Below are positions 52,457 to 61,058 of a stretch of 64,000 bases of DNA, in pieces (within the stretch, counting starts at the first letter, position 1; each line of letters begins with the position of its first letter). Under the pieces are notes generated by a model. It saw only the letters and a list, made by a program, of their open reading frames with translations, was not told the DNA's origin and made no database searches. The position numbers and the translations under genes were made by a program. Origin of the DNA: Niastella sp. OAS944. Its GTDB lineage: Bacteria > Bacteroidota > Bacteroidia > Chitinophagales > Chitinophagaceae. Location of the stretch: assembly GCA_024809215.1 (NCBI GenBank), contig JANUBW010000001.1, positions 2,522,841-2,586,840 of the forward strand, in the 5' to 3' direction.

Positions 52457-53167
52457 TTGACATCTTCAAGTACTATATATCTGATCCCATCTGTGTTGCA
52501 TGAAAATGCTACAGAAACTATTCCCGCATATGTAAAAGATGCTGTTGGCAAATGCCAGGTGTTTTTTGTGGAGAATGAACGTACGGCCCGCCGTTTCTTA
52601 AAAAGCATTTGGAAAGAAATGGTGATAGATAACTACACCTGGGTATTGATAGATAAAACCAACAATATAGCCACGCTTTCGGCCTTCAATAAACATTTAA
52701 GGGAGAACAAAACCATTGGTATTCTTAGCGAAGCCGGTTGCCCCGGTGTTGCTGACCCCGGCCAGTTGTTAACTGAAGCGGCCCATGCCGCCGGCGCCAC
52801 CATAAAACCATTGGTGGGCCCCAGCAGTATCTTAATGGCTTTAATGGCCAGTGGTATGAACGGGCAGCAATTTCAGTTCGTAGGTTATTTACCTATCGAT
52901 ACCTCTGCACGTATAAAGGCTATAAAAGATCTGGAAGCAGAATCGGCCCATAAGAACTGTACGCAGATCTTTATTGAAACGCCTTACCGCAATAATCAAA
53001 TACTGGAAACCCTTATTAAACACGGTAAACCCACTACCAAACTGTGTGTGGCAGCCGATATAACCGCCGCTACTGAATTTATTCAAACCAAAACACTGGC
53101 AGACTGGAAAAAGAAACTACCCGACCTGCACAAACGGCCTGTGATCTTTTGTTTGCTGGCTGTATAA
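52457..53167 (+). CDS. RsmI-like SAM-dependent methyltransferase (tetrapyrrole methylase fold)
   Basis: A ~236-residue cytosolic methyltransferase of the RsmI/YraL branch. IYLIPSVL at the N-terminus, GILSEAGCPGVADPGQLLTEAA (SAM-binding loop, the family hallmark), PLVGPSSILMALMASGMNGQQFQFVGYLP and IFIETPYRN follow in order. RsmI adds 2'-O-methyl to C1402 of 16S rRNA; this shorter Bacteroidota type may modify the same or another site. The ATG at 52406 is inside the octamer array; I prefer the TTG at 52457, eight residues before the conserved IYLIP, but the start is uncertain. Confidence 0.88.
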   Translation: MTSSSTIYLIPSVLHENATETIPAYVKDAVGKCQVFFVENERTARRFLKSIWKEMVIDNYTWVLIDKTNNIATLSAFNKHLRENKTIGILSEAGCPGVADPGQLLTEAAHAAGATIKPLVGPSSILMALMASGMNGQQFQFVGYLPIDTSARIKAIKDLEAESAHKNCTQIFIETPYRNNQILETLIKHGKPTTKLCVAADITAATEFIQTKTLADWKKKLPDLHKRPVIFCLLAV

Positions 53168-53168
53168 A

Positions 53169-53543
53169 CTATCTGTCTTCCTTCATAGAAAGTATACTAT
53201 CAACTATATAAGTTGTATTGCCGCGCCAGGGAATTACATTATGAAACTCGCGGTAATGCAAATCGAACCATTTACCACTGTTGGCCATTAGCTTTTCGGC
53301 AATTTGTTTGTTCACTACCGAAAACTCAAATTCATACGATTGTACGCTGCCTACCGTGCGTGACCGTATGCCTTCCTGTATAAGCTTTCCCTCGTAGGTT
53401 TTCCATACATCGCCCTTCAGCACTACATAATTCAAATGGCCCGATTTCACTCCTTCGCCAAACACATAAAAATATTTCCAGTAGAAGAAGATACCAAAGC
53501 CTACTATAAGAATAGAAACTACTATAAAAATAATTTTCCTCAT
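53169..53543 (-). CDS. small membrane-anchored conserved protein
   Basis: A 124-residue protein with an N-terminal helix (MRKIIFIVVSILIVGFGIFFYWKYF) and a soluble domain (FGEGVKSGHLNYVVLKGDVWKTYEGKLIQEGI, then SYEFEFSVVNKQIAEKLMANSGKWFDLHYRE and PWRGNTTYIVD). It recurs in Bacteroidota; no enzymatic motif is visible. I start at 53543 because the 18 codons upstream are heptamer repeat. It is convergent with the methyltransferase, with one base between the stops. Confidence 0.8.
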   Translation of the reverse strand: MRKIIFIVVSILIVGFGIFFYWKYFYVFGEGVKSGHLNYVVLKGDVWKTYEGKLIQEGIRSRTVGSVQSYEFEFSVVNKQIAEKLMANSGKWFDLHYREFHNVIPWRGNTTYIVDSILSMKEDR

Positions 53544-53561
53544 CGAATTTAGGTTGCTTGA

Positions 53562-53643
53562 ACAATTGGCAATAGACAATAAGCAATTGGCAAACATTAG
53601 CGCGGCAATAATTGCTTATTGTCTATTGCACATTGCCAATTGG
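53562..53643. repeat. inverted heptamer hairpin (CAATTGG ...)
   Basis: Left arm CAATTGG, CAATAGA, CAATAAG, CAATTGG (53564-53591). Right arm TTATTGT, CTATTGC, ACATTGC, CAATTGG (53617-53643). Centre TTAGCGCGGC. On the minus strand the right arm follows the TAA of the peptidase gene by one base. The words are the same as at 6289-6322. Confidence 0.85.
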
Positions 53644-55005
53644 TTAAAGCCCGTATTTATCCACAAGATATATTAATGCGGCCATAGATACAGCACCCAG
53701 TTCCAGTTCGCGTTTATTTACGGCTTCAAACACATCGCTGCGGGCATGGTGTATATCAAAATACCTTTGCGAATCGGGTTCTAAACCTGCCAGCGGCGTA
53801 CCTAACTCCCGGTTCAGCGGACCAATATCAGAGCCACCGCCGCCCATTTCCAACTCACTAATGCCATAGGGCTGTAGTAAAGGCAACCAGCTTTTTACTT
53901 TTTTAAGCAATTCGGCAGGCATGGTAAAACCAAAACCACGCGGAGTAAACCCACCTGCATCGCTTTCCAATGCAAAAATGTGTTTCTCTTTTTTTAGACG
54001 GGCTTCTTCGGCATAACGGCCACCGCCACGCAACCCATTCTCTTCATTGGCAAACAATACTACCCTTATTGTACGTTTGGGTTTATAACCAATGGCTTTC
54101 AATGCACGTAGTATTTCTATCGATTGAACACAGCCACTTCCATCATCATGCGCACCTTCGGCAGGGTCCCAACTATCGAGGTGGCCACCTACGGTAATTA
54201 TTTCATCAGGATATTCACTACCGGTTATTTCACCAATGATATTATGCGCCACCGTATCGGGCAACATTTTACCATTTGTTTTCAGAAACAGGGTTACCGG
54301 TGCTTTTTCCAATGCGGCAGCGAGTTTGTCGGCATCCTGCAAACCCATGGCAGCTGCAGGTATTTTGGGAAAAGAATCGTTGTAACGGGTAGAACCGGTG
54401 TGTGGATTGTTATCAGCTGCATGGCTCATGGAACGAATAAGTACACCTACTGCTCCATGGCGTGCCGCCGCGCTGGGACCTGCACCGCGATAACCTACCG
54501 CATCACGATAAGCTTCAAAAGTTCTTACATACGTATCGTTAAACTTATAGTTATAAAAAACGATCTTTCCCTTTACTTCGGCTTTCTTTTGTTCCAGTTC
54601 TTCAAATGAATTTATTAATACAACAGGGGCCTGTATACCTTTTGGTCCGGTACCCATAGAATTTCCAAGCGCCAGAATATCGAGGGGTTGGTTTTTTGAG
54701 CCTACAATCCATGCTTCGTCTTTTCCGCCGCGCACCCAATGCGGTACAAGACATGATTGAGCTATTACCCGGTCGGCGCCTGCTTTTTGCAGTGCATTCT
54801 GGCCCCAGGCCTCTGCTTTATAAGTTTGTGGTGAACCGGTAAGCCTGGCGCCTACCTTTTTGGTAAGTACACGTAAATTTTCGTATGCCTGGCTGCGAAG
54901 CAGTATTTCGTTGGCAATTGCCCGTATTTTTAACGAATCATCCTGTTGGGCAAGGCCAATAAAAGGTATAATTGTTAACAATAGCGTAAACAATTTGAAT
55001 CTCAT
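53644..55005 (-). CDS. exported M28-family peptidase (carboxypeptidase Q-like)
   Basis: A 453-residue exported zinc peptidase. Signal peptide LLLTIIPFIGLAQ; a PA insert (about residues 115-220) and M28 motifs GGHLDSWDPAEGAHDDGSG (His, Asp and the bridging Asp), FANEENGLRGG (catalytic Glu and Glu ligand), ALESDAGGF and the final HHARSD. All five ligands are present, unlike in the M28 protein at 44379. It cleaves peptides or dipeptides outside the cytoplasm. Confidence 0.93.
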   Translation of the reverse strand: MRFKLFTLLLTIIPFIGLAQQDDSLKIRAIANEILLRSQAYENLRVLTKKVGARLTGSPQTYKAEAWGQNALQKAGADRVIAQSCLVPHWVRGGKDEAWIVGSKNQPLDILALGNSMGTGPKGIQAPVVLINSFEELEQKKAEVKGKIVFYNYKFNDTYVRTFEAYRDAVGYRGAGPSAAARHGAVGVLIRSMSHAADNNPHTGSTRYNDSFPKIPAAAMGLQDADKLAAALEKAPVTLFLKTNGKMLPDTVAHNIIGEITGSEYPDEIITVGGHLDSWDPAEGAHDDGSGCVQSIEILRALKAIGYKPKRTIRVVLFANEENGLRGGGRYAEEARLKKEKHIFALESDAGGFTPRGFGFTMPAELLKKVKSWLPLLQPYGISELEMGGGGSDIGPLNRELGTPLAGLEPDSQRYFDIHHARSDVFEAVNKRELELGAVSMAALIYLVDKYGL

Positions 55006-55098
55006 GTGCGTTATTTTACGCTAAAATAGGCAAAATGATCCCCTTGGGCATAATTGGCTGTTTTAAATTACCTTCACACTCTTAATATAAACCGCAGT

Positions 55099-56238
55099 AT
55101 GCGCATTGGAATTGTTTGCTATCCCACGTTTGGTGGCAGTGGCGTTTTAGCTACCGAATTGGGAAAGGCACTGGCTGATAAAGGACATCAGGTACATTTT
55201 ATAACGTACCAGCAACCCGTACGATTGAGTGAGTTTAATGCTAACATTTTTTATCATGAGGTACGGGTGCCTCAGTATCCCCTGTTCGATTATCCGCCAT
55301 ATGAAACAGCGTTATCGAGCACCATGGTTGATGTTATTGTAAATAATAATATCGATCTGCTGCATGTGCATTATGCCATACCCCACGCCTCTGCGGCATA
55401 TATGGCTAAAAAGATCCTGGAGAAACAAGGAAAGATCATTCCGGTGATCACCACCCTGCATGGTACCGATATTACGCTGGTAGGCCGCGACAAAACCTTT
55501 GCCCCGGTGGTAACGTTCTCTATCAATGAAAGCGATGCCATTACTGCGGTATCGCAAAACCTGGCCGAAGAAACCTATCGTAATTTCAAGATCGAAAAAG
55601 AGATCAAGGTCATTCAGAACTTTGTTGATGTTAAACGTTTTCGTAAAAAGCCCATCGATGCATTCCGCCGCGTAATAGCCCCACACAATGAAAAAGTGGT
55701 GCTGCACGCTTCCAACTTCCGTAAGCTGAAAAGGGTAACCGATGTGGTGCGCATTTTTGCCGAACTCAACAAGAAGGTGCCAAGTAAGTTGTTGTTTGTG
55801 GGCGATGGCCCCGAAAGACCGGTTGCTGAAAGTTTAGCACGTGAGTTGGGCATTTATGATGAAACCCGTTTTGTTGGCCGTCAGGAGCAAATTGAAGAAG
55901 TACTGGCTATTTCCGATCTGTTTGTATTACCATCCGATTACGAAAGCTTTGGTTTGGCGGCACTGGAAGCTATGGCTGCGGGCGTACCTGTTATTTCAAG
56001 TAATGCAGGTGGTTTGCCCGAGGTTAATATAGAAGGCGAAACCGGTTACCTGGCCGACGTTGGTGATGTAGCCACCATGGGCCAACGGGCAATTGAATTG
56101 CTGTCTGACGAAAACAAACTGCAAAAGTTCAAAACAAAGGCCGCTGCACATGCGCGCTTATACGATATTGATACTATAGTACCCCGATACGAGGCACTGT
56201 ATAACCGGTTCTTACAAAATATAAACAGCCGGGTGTAA
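55099..56238 (+). CDS. bshA: N-acetyl-alpha-D-glucosaminyl L-malate synthase
   Basis: A 379-residue GT4 glycosyltransferase, the first enzyme of bacillithiol biosynthesis, joining GlcNAc from UDP-GlcNAc to L-malate. MRIGIVCYPTFGGSGVLATELGKALA is diagnostic, followed by HVHYAIPHA, TTLHGTDITLVG, the nucleotide-binding ESFGLAALEAMAAGVPVISSNAGGLPEV. The in-frame start 45 bases upstream adds a non-conserved leader; I use ATG 55099. It is a single gene, ended by a bidirectional hairpin. Confidence 0.95.
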   Translation: MRIGIVCYPTFGGSGVLATELGKALADKGHQVHFITYQQPVRLSEFNANIFYHEVRVPQYPLFDYPPYETALSSTMVDVIVNNNIDLLHVHYAIPHASAAYMAKKILEKQGKIIPVITTLHGTDITLVGRDKTFAPVVTFSINESDAITAVSQNLAEETYRNFKIEKEIKVIQNFVDVKRFRKKPIDAFRRVIAPHNEKVVLHASNFRKLKRVTDVVRIFAELNKKVPSKLLFVGDGPERPVAESLARELGIYDETRFVGRQEQIEEVLAISDLFVLPSDYESFGLAALEAMAAGVPVISSNAGGLPEVNIEGETGYLADVGDVATMGQRAIELLSDENKLQKFKTKAAAHARLYDIDTIVPRYEALYNRFLQNINSRV

Positions 56239-56244
56239 AATAAA

Positions 56245-56281
56245 AAGAGGGTGTCTCTTACTTTTGAAGTGACACCCTCTT
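56245..56281. terminator. bidirectional terminator between bshA and the EnvC-like gene
   Basis: Stem AAGAGGGTGTC/GACACCCTCTT (11 bp) with a 15-base loop. On the minus strand it is followed by TTTTTATTTT, so it is strongest for the EnvC-like operon; on the plus strand it may also end bshA. Confidence 0.82.
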
Positions 56282-56298
56282 CTCTTATAGTGATTTAT

Positions 56299-57507
56299 TT
56301 ATTTCTTCTTAAGCCATTTTTCGGGATCAAGGTTCTTTATTTCCTGCATAAGAATAAAGTCTATCTCCCCATTGCCATCGGTATTTTTAGCGGCAATACC
56401 TACCAACTGGTCGGCACCTATCTTTTGATTTCTTGATACATTTACCGATTGCAGGTTGCTGTATACGCTAAAGTATTTACCATGGCGAACAATTACACTC
56501 CAGGCGCCTTCTATATCAAAGATGCGCACTACCTCGCCTTCAAAAATGGCTTTTACTGTTGCGCCGGGTTCGGTTTCCAACGTTAACCCCGGGTTGTTGG
56601 TTACAACAGGCCCCTGTACATTACGGCCGAAATGCATTTTAATAGATGCTTTTTCAACGGGCCAGGGCAAATGGCCTTTATTATCTTCAAAGCTGCCGCT
56701 AATGCGTTTGCCTTCTGGCGTTAACTCCAGCTTCTTCACCTCTTTTTTAGCAGCAGGCGATTCGTTCGACTTATATTCTTTTACATATACATCGCCGATA
56801 GCATTGGTTACTGCCGACATTACCTTTTTGTAGGCCGTCTTTTTGGCGTTCAGCTCTTTTAAAATATCTTTTTCCCGGCTTTTGAGGGTTTTAACAATAG
56901 CGTTCTTTTCTTTCTTTTCCTCTTCCAGTTCTTCCTTTTGTTTTTCCTGTTTTTCAATTACCGCATCTTTTTCACGGCGGGCAATTTCAAGCCCGGTTAA
57001 TTTTCCGGTCAATAATTTTTGCGTGTTCTTTATAGCTATTACCTGGTCTTCGCAGTACTGGTGATAGGCACGAAAGTATTGTGCCCGGCGGAATGCGTCG
57101 GTAAAGGAATTAGCTGAAAAAATAAAACTCAGGTATTCGTAGTTGTTGCGAAGCTTATAGGAGTATACAATATTTCTTGCATATTGTACCTTCATAGTAT
57201 CGAGCCTGTCTTTTAAACTGTCGATATTACTTTTCGATTTACCTATGTTCCCTTCCAACATCTTCACCTGTCGGTTGATATTATCGATGGCCTTCTCACG
57301 AAGTCTCAGTTTTTTCTTTACCATCTCCAACTGTCGCTGACCGGCGCGGCTTTGTTGTTTTGAATCTTTCAGCGTATTGTTCAACTCATCAATCTCGCGC
57401 TGAAGTTCCATTTGTTGTTGTTTCAGATCCTCGCCAGCCGGCTGCTGGGCATGCAGGGCAACAGTAATTACCAACGTTAGAAAACCGGTAGCCATCCACT
57501 TTAACAT
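56299..57507 (-). CDS. EnvC-like murein hydrolase activator, degenerate LytM
   Basis: A 402-residue exported protein: signal peptide (GFLTLVITVALHAQQ), a long coiled coil (residues ~25-255, LKQQQMELQREIDELNNTL...) and a C-terminal M23/LytM domain (residues ~285-400). The zinc ligands are lost: the HxxxD site reads NNPGLTLET and the last HxH reads GEIDFIL. Such dead LytM proteins activate amidases during cell separation. It is a tandem paralogue of the next gene upstream (57602-59017) but has no long charged linker. It is the last gene of the ispF-dut-DUF4292-EnvC-EnvC run. Confidence 0.9.
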   Translation of the reverse strand: MLKWMATGFLTLVITVALHAQQPAGEDLKQQQMELQREIDELNNTLKDSKQQSRAGQRQLEMVKKKLRLREKAIDNINRQVKMLEGNIGKSKSNIDSLKDRLDTMKVQYARNIVYSYKLRNNYEYLSFIFSANSFTDAFRRAQYFRAYHQYCEDQVIAIKNTQKLLTGKLTGLEIARREKDAVIEKQEKQKEELEEEKKEKNAIVKTLKSREKDILKELNAKKTAYKKVMSAVTNAIGDVYVKEYKSNESPAAKKEVKKLELTPEGKRISGSFEDNKGHLPWPVEKASIKMHFGRNVQGPVVTNNPGLTLETEPGATVKAIFEGEVVRIFDIEGAWSVIVRHGKYFSVYSNLQSVNVSRNQKIGADQLVGIAAKNTDGNGEIDFILMQEIKNLDPEKWLKKK

Positions 57508-57533
57508 AGGGGTCGAATTTTAAACCTGATCAA

Positions 57534-57580
57534 TAAAAGAAAAAGCCCGGAAGAGGGTCATAATTTCTCTTCCGGACTTA
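57534..57580 (-). terminator. terminator between the two EnvC-like genes
   Basis: On the minus strand AGTCCGGAAGAG/CTCTTCCGGGCT (one G-U pair), an 11-base loop, then TTTTTCTTTT. The second paralogue is therefore probably transcribed partly from its own promoter. Confidence 0.82.
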
Positions 57581-57601
57581 TGAACGTTTTTACTTGCTAA
57601 C

Positions 57602-59017
57602 TTATTTCCCTCTGATCCATCTTTCGGGATCAAGATTTCTATTCTCCTGCATCAGCAGGAACTCAATCTCACCCTGGCCTTCATCATTGGCAGCGGCGCG
57701 GCCTAACATTTGTCCGCCCGATACCTTCTGATCTTTCGTTACACTCACTGATGACAGATTACTGTAAACCGTAAAGTATTTACCATGGCGAATGAGTACA
57801 CTCCAGTTACCATCTATATCGAATATACGCGAGATCTCGCCTTCGAACACGGCCCTTACAATGGCGCCTGGTTGTGTTGCCAGGGTAATACCGGGGTTGT
57901 TACCACGCAGTTTTGTGTGCTCGATGGCATAGGTCCCGAAGTGGATCTTCACCTGTCCTTTTTCAACGGGCCAGGGCAACCGGCCTCTGTTGCTTTCAAA
58001 GCTGCCGCTTATTCTAAACCCTTCGGGCGTTGCTTCCAGCACGCTTTCGGGCTTTTTAGCTTCTACTTCTTTTTTGGGTTCGGGCTTTTCTACTTTTGCT
58101 ACCACCGGCGCTTTGGGCGTTGGTGCCGGTTCATTCGCTTTTTTCGCTTTTGCTATCGCTTCCGCTTCGCGCTCGCGCTCTTTTTCTCTTTCTCTTTCGC
58201 GCTCTCTTTCTTTCGCCTTTGCTGCTTCAGCCGCTTTTGCCTCGGCCAGCGCTTTTTCTTTTGCTTCCTCTGCCGCTTTTAAGCGGGCAGCATTTATTTC
58301 CTTTATGATAGCAGACTTGATGGCGCTCTTTAATTTGTTATCAGCTTTTTGCTTGGTAGTAAGTTCTTTCGAGATCTCATTTTCACGGGCTTTCAACTCA
58401 GACAGGATTGCGTTCTTTTCTTTCTTCTCCCCTTCCAGTTCGTCTTTTTGCTTTTCCTGTTTTTGCAGAACCAGGTCTTTTTCCTTTCGGCTCGATTCGA
58501 GCCCTGCAATTTTATCCATGTACAGCACCTGGGTGCTTTTTATAGTTGACGCCTGCTCTTCGCGGTACAAGCGGTACGCCCGCAGATATTGCACGCGGCG
58601 CAACGCATCGTTGAAACTGGAAGCCGAAAAAATGAAATTCAGGAAATCGTAGTTACTACGGTTCTTATAAGCATACACAATGCTTTTGGCATATTGTTGC
58701 TTTAAAGTATCGAGCTCCACTTTCAAGCGTTCTATTTCACCTTTCGATTTTGAAATAGTGCCTTCTATAACGCCTATCTGCTGGTTGATGTTGTTAATGG
58801 CCTGTTCGCGTAAACGCAACTTCTTTTGCACCATCGATAATTGCAACAAACCCGCCTTGGTGTTCTTTCTCGAACTCTTCAATGTACTCCTCAGGTCATC
58901 TATTTCCCGCTGAATTTCCGCCTGCTTCCGCTTCAGTTCTTCACTACCGCCTTGTTGTGCAAACAGGGCTGCGGGCACTGCCACGGCCAAAAAACAGGTA
59001 ATCATCATTTTCAGCAT
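57602..59017 (-). CDS. EnvC-like murein hydrolase activator with charged linker, degenerate LytM
   Basis: A 471-residue exported protein. Signal peptide (MITCFLAVAVPAALFAQQ), a coiled coil to residue ~250, a low-complexity Lys/Glu/Arg linker (KEREREREREKEREREAEA, then AKAKKANEPAPTPKAPVV), and a LytM domain from ~345. As in its paralogue, the zinc ligands are missing (NNPGITLATQ, GEIEFLL), so it should regulate amidases rather than cut peptidoglycan. The linker is encoded by repetitive CTTTCGCGCT-like sequence and is likely variable in length between strains. Confidence 0.9.
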   Translation of the reverse strand: MLKMMITCFLAVAVPAALFAQQGGSEELKRKQAEIQREIDDLRSTLKSSRKNTKAGLLQLSMVQKKLRLREQAINNINQQIGVIEGTISKSKGEIERLKVELDTLKQQYAKSIVYAYKNRSNYDFLNFIFSASSFNDALRRVQYLRAYRLYREEQASTIKSTQVLYMDKIAGLESSRKEKDLVLQKQEKQKDELEGEKKEKNAILSELKARENEISKELTTKQKADNKLKSAIKSAIIKEINAARLKAAEEAKEKALAEAKAAEAAKAKEREREREREKEREREAEAIAKAKKANEPAPTPKAPVVAKVEKPEPKKEVEAKKPESVLEATPEGFRISGSFESNRGRLPWPVEKGQVKIHFGTYAIEHTKLRGNNPGITLATQPGAIVRAVFEGEISRIFDIDGNWSVLIRHGKYFTVYSNLSSVSVTKDQKVSGGQMLGRAAANDEGQGEIEFLLMQENRNLDPERWIRGK

Positions 59018-59106
59018 ACTGAAAGATTTTTAAGTGTTAACGGTTGGGCAGGATATGGGATCCACGGGGTTGTTTCAAGGGTTGGACGTCAGTTATGCAA
59101 TAACGC

Positions 59107-59928
59107 TTATTTCCGTTTATAATTTTTAGGAATATTGAACGGAAAGTTTAAATCAACGTTAAAATCAAACTGTTTGAACTCCATCTCTATGTCAAGCTTC
59201 GATTTTTCTGACACCGTAATTTTACGATGCGTTGAAAACCGAACACCATTTTTCACCTGGTAATCGCTATAGCTAAGATAGGCAGTACGCGCTCTGATGG
59301 CATCTACGTCATCGAGCTTGCTGTGCTGCAGGGTATAATCGTCTTTATTCACGGTAAGCAGGTGTTTGAACAATACGCCAATGCTCATGAGTGAAATAGA
59401 CTTATCGTCTTTCTTATACGAGTTGATATTGCTATCAAGGAAAATAGGGTTGCCAATAAGCAGGTTTTGCAGATCGCTGAACTTCATTGGGATCTTTGTT
59501 ACCTCCTGCAAATACTCAACCGACCGCAACTGCACGGTTTTATTAAGTTTGTTGATAACCTTTACGCTATCGGGGGTTATCAATACCCTGAAGGCGTCGA
59601 TACCTAATACGGCGCTGATATTAACCCACAGCACGCTGTCTTTTTTTAACCGCACAAAGGCATTTACCGGTGGGTTCTTTTTGCCATCACCGCCTTCAAA
59701 ATCAACCTTTATTTTGGCCGAAAAGGTTTGATAGTCGTTTATGTGATTTGTGCGAATAGTATCCCAAACCTCTTTAATATAGCGCATAGAATCGGCGCGG
59801 TGGTCAACTACCGGTACAACCTGTGCTGTATCTTTTTTAGCAATAGCCGTTTGAATAGTCTTTGTTGATCTGCAACTGGTTAAAAATGTCACCAACGCCA
59901 AAACACATATGGCAAAAAAATACTTCAT
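59107..59928 (-). CDS. DUF4292 lipoprotein (LolA/LppX-like fold)
   Basis: A 273-residue lipoprotein: CVLALVTFLTSCRST has the lipobox Cys. The mature protein (YQTFSAKIKVDFEGGDGKKNPPVNAFVRLKKDSVLWVNISAVLGIDAFRVLITPDSVKVINKLNK) is the DUF4292 pattern, thought to have a LolA-like half barrel. It lies three bases after dut and in front of the EnvC pair, consistent with an envelope role; its ligand is unknown. Confidence 0.9.
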   Translation of the reverse strand: MKYFFAICVLALVTFLTSCRSTKTIQTAIAKKDTAQVVPVVDHRADSMRYIKEVWDTIRTNHINDYQTFSAKIKVDFEGGDGKKNPPVNAFVRLKKDSVLWVNISAVLGIDAFRVLITPDSVKVINKLNKTVQLRSVEYLQEVTKIPMKFSDLQNLLIGNPIFLDSNINSYKKDDKSISLMSIGVLFKHLLTVNKDDYTLQHSKLDDVDAIRARTAYLSYSDYQVKNGVRFSTHRKITVSEKSKLDIEMEFKQFDFNVDLNFPFNIPKNYKRK

Positions 59929-59931
59929 TCA

Positions 59932-60375
59932 TTATGATTTACCGGTATGACCAAATCCACCTTCGTGGCGCTTTGTTACCGAAATTGATTTAACGGGTTT
60001 CCATTTTACACGTTCTACATCGTGTACAACCATTTGGGCAATACGATCGCCGGGGTGTATGGTTTGTGGTTCCTGCGATAAGTTTATTAGAATGACCTTT
60101 ACTTCGCCGCGGTAATCAGAATCGATAGTACCGGGACTGTTCAAACAGGTTAATCCCTGTTTTATTGCCAAACCGCTGCGTGGGCGTATTTGTGCTTCGT
60201 ATCCTTTTGGCAATTCGATAAACAAACCGGTTGGTACTAAAAATCGTTCCAGGGAGTTGAGAACGATGGGCGCTTCTATAAAAGCGCGTATATCCATGCC
60301 GGCTGCTTCGTCCGTTGCATATTCGGGCAGCGGATTGTTCGACTGGTTAATGATCTTAACTTTTACTTTTGACAT
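59932..60375 (-). CDS. dut: dUTP diphosphatase
   Basis: A 147-residue trimeric dUTPase hydrolysing dUTP to dUMP and keeping uracil out of DNA. All five motifs are present: [37 protein letters not shown] and the C-terminal arm [11 protein letters not shown]. It is co-directional with ispF upstream and the DUF4292 gene downstream. Confidence 0.97.
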   Translation of the reverse strand: MSKVKVKIINQSNNPLPEYATDEAAGMDIRAFIEAPIVLNSLERFLVPTGLFIELPKGYEAQIRPRSGLAIKQGLTCLNSPGTIDSDYRGEVKVILINLSQEPQTIHPGDRIAQMVVHDVERVKWKPVKSISVTKRHEGGFGHTGKS

Positions 60376-60385
60376 AGGGCAAAAA

Positions 60386-60430
60386 TAATGTGCTAATGTG
60401 ATAATGCGATAATTCGATAATGTGATAATT
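60386..60430. repeat. octamer array (TAATGTGA/TAATGCGA/TAATTCGA)
   Basis: Five units of exactly eight bases, each beginning TAA on the plus strand, lie between ispF and dut and run to 11 bases before the dut start. The orientation is opposite to the genes, so here the array is not attached to a stop codon. Confidence 0.85.
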
Positions 60431-60473
60431 AAATACAGCTCAATTTCGGGAAGTATGATTTAATGCATCATCC

Positions 60474-60950
60474 CTAATTTTTTGGCTGCAATAAAACTGT
60501 GGCATAAGCAACAAGTCCTTCTTCCCGGCCTACAAACCCCATCTTTTCTGTGGTAGTTGCTTTTACCGAAACATCGTCGATGGTAATTTCAAGAATGCCG
60601 GCAATTACCTGCCGCATTTGGTCTGAATATTTTTTAATCTTGGGGGCTTCAAGACAAATAGAGGTATCCACATTAACCACCCGGTAATTACGGGCTTTTA
60701 TGAGATCGTAGCTTTTCTGCAACAATATTTTGCTGTCGATGTCTTTATAAGTTGCGTCGGTATTGGGAAAATGCACACCGATGTCGCCCAGGGCCAGGGC
60801 GCCCAGCAATGCATCGCAAATGGCATGTAATAATACGTCGGCATCACTATGCCCCAGGGCGCCTTTGTGATGGGAAATTTTTACACCACCTATCCATAGA
60901 TCCCGCCCTTCAGTTAACTGATGAAAATCAATTCCAAACCCAATACGCAT
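60474..60950 (-). CDS. ispF: 2-C-methyl-D-erythritol 2,4-cyclodiphosphate synthase
   Basis: A 158-residue enzyme of the MEP isoprenoid pathway. [12 protein letters not shown] and [37 protein letters not shown] supply the zinc Asp/His ligands; [12 protein letters not shown] and [19 protein letters not shown] close the CDP site. The frame opens at 61034 but crosses an array and a terminator; I start at ATG 60950. It supplies precursors for quinones and, formerly, the carotenoids of the decayed operon. Confidence 0.95.
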   Translation of the reverse strand: MRIGFGIDFHQLTEGRDLWIGGVKISHHKGALGHSDADVLLHAICDALLGALALGDIGVHFPNTDATYKDIDSKILLQKSYDLIKARNYRVVNVDTSICLEAPKIKKYSDQMRQVIAGILEITIDDVSVKATTTEKMGFVGREEGLVAYATVLLQPKN

Positions 60951-61058
60951 AATGTGATAATTTGCTAATGTGCTAATAAAAAAAGCGTCCCGACTAAAGT
61001 CGGGACGCTCAAATATATTGAATTCTATTTGCACATTAGCAAATTAGCATATTAGCTT
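60951..61058. repeat. inverted octamer arrays flanking a terminator between porV and ispF
   Basis: The right array (61028-61058) on the minus strand begins with the porV TAA (61057-61059) and repeats TAA at offsets 5, 13 and 21 (TAATATGC, TAATTTGC, TAATGTGC). The left array (60951-60978) has the same words inverted and abuts the ispF start codon. The terminator hairpin sits between the arms. Confidence 0.87.
60977..61009 (-). terminator. rho-independent terminator after porV
   Basis: A 12-bp perfect stem AGCGTCCCGACT/AGTCGGGACGCT (60984-60995, 60998-61009). Seven T residues follow on the minus strand. Shares its stem word with the terminators at 15424 and 44340. Confidence 0.9.

Noticed and set aside
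57785-58652. Phe/Ser-rich frames antisense to the EnvC-like linker
   Set aside because: They are mirror translations of the repetitive Arg/Glu linker codons.
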